From positions 1 through 64,000 of the forward strand of contig JASANG010003995.1 in assembly GCA_030248215.1 (NCBI GenBank): a stretch of DNA of 64,000 bases. The letters run 5' to 3'. Both the position numbers and the translations under genes were made by a program. Numbering within the stretch: position 1 is the stretch's first letter; every line of letters starts with the position of its first letter. The stretch comes from Enoplolaimus lenunculus. Its lineage: Eukaryota; Nematoda; Enoplea; Enoplida; Thoracostomopsidae. Of the stretch, positions 61,531 through 64,000 are shown one piece after another. The notes under the pieces are model-generated. The model was given only the letters and a program-made list of their open reading frames with translations, did no database searches and had not been told where the DNA came from.

Positions 61531-61699
61531 ATAGATAGACTGAGAAGATTGTAAGTAGTGTGTGCAGACTTAGGAAAGCCCATTACACTGCCATCTCTTA
61601 TTCGATCTTTAATTAATGCCAAGCAGCCTTAAAGTACTTGCTGCGAATGATTGTTCTAACATATAACTGTGGAGCCGTGTTCTGTTGAAGAACCGTTGC

Positions 61700-63640
61700 C
61701 TGAAAGACCTTTTCCCGCAAAACTGCATACGTATTTCTCACATCTTAAGAGGAAGTGAATCCCCATGTCTGCTTTATTAGGAGAAAAAGAACATTCATTG
61801 ATTGCTGTTAATTTAAGATTACGATGTTTATTTAACTTCCACATATAGATAGTCCATTTTGTGTTAAAGCATGGGGAGAAGATTTTAAGGTGCCTAAAAG
61901 AAGAACGAGCTGCCCAATTGCGCTTAGCTCTCTCAAGTGTTTGTTTGTTTGTTTCTCAAGTTCTGGACCATGTAATAGCTTCGTCAGTGCAAGACAAGCT
62001 AGCCTATCCGCAATTTCGTCTCCTGGAACATTACAGTCGGAACCCATATCAAGTTAACATTGTAGTGAACAGAAAGTTTATAAAGTTGCTGTATGCATTC
62101 CAGTACAGTCTTACTATTGATAAGACTGATGTCAAGCGGTTTAACTGCAGCTGGACTAAATAAAAATTGTAATACTTTTTTTCTTAACACCACGACCCAA
62201 CAAGTAGGAAAACGCATTTCTCAATGGCGAGAGCCTCGCCTGGAACACCAAACAACACGATCCCAGTGGAATATGAATATCCGCAAACCCTGGAATATGT
62301 ATGCCAGCCCCTGTACCTTTATGAGAAATTAACTCAGAAGAAATCGTAGAACCATCAGTAAACGAGCACAAATGTGTCTGATAATGTTCACGAAGAATGT
62401 TCTCATAGTTATTACTGATCGGAATTGTTGTGAGCAAATGATTGTCATTATGAAATGGTTAGATCATATAATCGCAAGGTAAGAGTGTCAGTTCTGTCGA
62501 CCCCAAAGGTGAATTTCGAATTGAATTGTGCTTAATTTCATGATAATCTCTCCATAAGCCCAGAGAATTTTTTGACAAAAATCTTTGATTGCCTCAAGTT
62601 CACATTTCACCAACTGGAACAATACCCAGAAGAGCTTCCATTTCCTCTGTTGGAGTTGTTCTCATTGCACCTGTTATAGTTTAAAGATCCAGCCGTTGGG
62701 CTTTTGTTAGATTCTTTTCCATTCCACATATATAATACATGTCCTATGCCACCAATCTACTACACCATGTAACATGGATGGTAGGACAACCGAATTATAT
62801 AAATACCAAAGAAATTTAGGCCGCAATCCCCAATTCATTCCACAGAATCTTTGACATATCATAAGATTGCGAATAGATTTCTAATTAATATACCCAATAT
62901 GAGAAATCCTCTTTAGTTTTGAGTCAAAGCTGACACCTAAATACATAACTTTCTTACTGAGATCGAGCTTACGTCATTGTACCAAATGGATCTTGATGTT
63001 TGAACCTCCAGGCAGGGTGCAACCGGAATTACAATTTACCGGAACCGGAACCGGAATTTGAAAATTTTACCGGAACCGGAACCGGAAAGTGAAAAATGCA
63101 TTTCACCAAAATTTCATTTTAATCTCATTTTTTGCTCTATTATTTGTGAAATAACCTTAGTCGAACATAGGTATTTATTTTATTTGTTGTATTTTAGATT
63201 TTCATCATCGACTGAAGTGAAATCCACCATCAATGGCTTATATTCGGAGTACAAGTGGCTTTCAAAAGAGATTCTTAAAAATTAGCAAAGTTAATAAAAC
63301 GGCCAAATTATAATACCGGAATTTTTAAATCCGGTAAAAATTTACCGGAACCGGAAGGTGAAAAAATGCCGGAACCGGAACCGGAATTCCGGTTGCACCC
63401 TACCTCCAGGCCATTTTTCATGCGCCAACCATGAACTGTTTTAGCGTCCAATTTATTCTGCATGCTGAAATTTCCAACGATGCGCCCTGTGCCAATATTA
63501 CAATATCGTCTGAATATGCGTGTGCAAATATAACCTGTTTTCCTAAGTGCACGAATAAATAGTCCACTATCATTGACCACAACAAAGGAGACAGAACACT
63601 GCCTTGAGACTTATAATGTAGTAACACCGAAAACAATGCG
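61700..63640 (-). mobile_element. LINE: reverse transcriptase to RNase H, broken
   Basis: On the minus strand: GSVLSPLLWSMIVDYLF and AYSDDIVILAQG (RT motifs, YxDD) near 63610-63460; SFTDGSTISSELISHKGTG and AGIHIPGFADIHIP (RNase H) near 62380-62280; CNVPGDEIADRLACLA near 62030-61980. The frame changes between these blocks and within RNase H. A family A hAT MITE (63013-63402) splits it. The 5' end with the endonuclease is not seen. Confidence 0.82.
63013..63402. mobile_element. hAT MITE, family A, inserted in a LINE
   Basis: Nearly identical to the copy at 54384-54772. Target duplication CCTCCAGG at 63005-63012 and 63403-63410; the last base of the right end has changed. It splits the LINE reverse-transcriptase region from the downstream part. 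Confidence 0.92.
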
Positions 63641-63715
63641 CGATACTAGCAGAAATCGTTAATTGCTGTATCCGAGATTGAACATGCTATTTATTTTCCC
63701 GCTTTTAGCCACTAT

Positions 63716-63850
63716 ATACGTATTACGCATATCGTAGCTCATGTTTACAGTTATCTTTACGTGTTCTAACTTGGCCCGGTTTGAAACGGCACCGGCCCTG
63801 GCACCGGGTCCTTGGTTTCATCCCTGGCCCCGGTGCAACTCTAGTTTCAG
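63716..63850. repeat. GGCACC-hexamer repeat, copy 2, uninserted
   Basis: ATTACGCATATCGTAGCTCA through ACGTGTTCTAACTTGGC without the TA-MITE that interrupts copy 1. Continues into GGCACCGG-type sequence. Confidence 0.6.
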
Positions 63851-64000
63851 CTACTTTCAACTTATGTAAGCGAGCGAGGGTTAAACGCATTTTTGACTAA
63901 AACAATTTCAGTTTATCAGCTGCAATTATGAAGTCAACATACGGGTTTTTTACTCACGCATGGCAGAGACGCTGACGCACCCTAGCGATCTTACAACTGA

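Noticed and set aside
1-64000. CRISPR array, operons, ribosomal RNA genes
   Set aside because: No regular spacer arrays, no polycistronic bacterial genes and no rRNA-like stretches were seen; tandem repeats here are minisatellites.

Overview
The window is invertebrate-animal nuclear DNA. It is AT-rich, its genes are split by many introns, and most of the non-coding sequence is transposon debris. Two host genes can be identified by protein homology read directly from the exons. They face each other tail to tail. Both clearly animal genes (a WAVE-complex subunit and an ER protein O-mannosyltransferase) exclude a prokaryote; the phylum cannot be fixed.

Layout: (1) 0-7.8 kb: repeats, a LINE 3' piece, and minus-strand exon-like pieces (1.0-2.95 kb) of an unidentified gene. 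(2) 7.9-31.0 kb, plus strand: eleven exons of a POMT2-like protein O-mannosyltransferase, from the last part of its N-terminal membrane region to the stop. The 5' exons lie before the window or were not found, and one MIR-domain exon is missing. A second minus-strand exon cluster (14.2-17.1 kb) related to the one at 1.0-2.95 kb sits inside a POMT2 intron. A Merlin DNA transposon (25.2-27.0 kb) and a nested hAT element (23.6-25.1 kb) also lie in a POMT2 intron. (3) 31.0-38.3 kb: intergenic, full of miniature transposons. (4) 38.3-58.2 kb, minus strand: a complete NCKAP1 (Nap1/Kette/Hem) gene, 19 exons, about 1193 codons; every exon junction was checked for GT/AG and phase. (5) 58.3-64 kb: tRNA-derived SINEs, a minisatellite, a LINE (minus strand) split by a hAT MITE.

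The main structural theme is the MITE population. At least seven hAT-type families share a CAGGGTG- or TAG-type terminus and 8-bp target duplications, and each carries its own subterminal hexamer array built on a CGG core (GGAACC, GGAATC, GGAGCC, GGATAT, GGCTCC, GGCATC, GGATTC). A separate family with TA target duplication can be proved mobile because two uninserted copies of its target sites are present in the same window. Several MITE ends lie within about 25 bases of splice acceptors of the two host genes.
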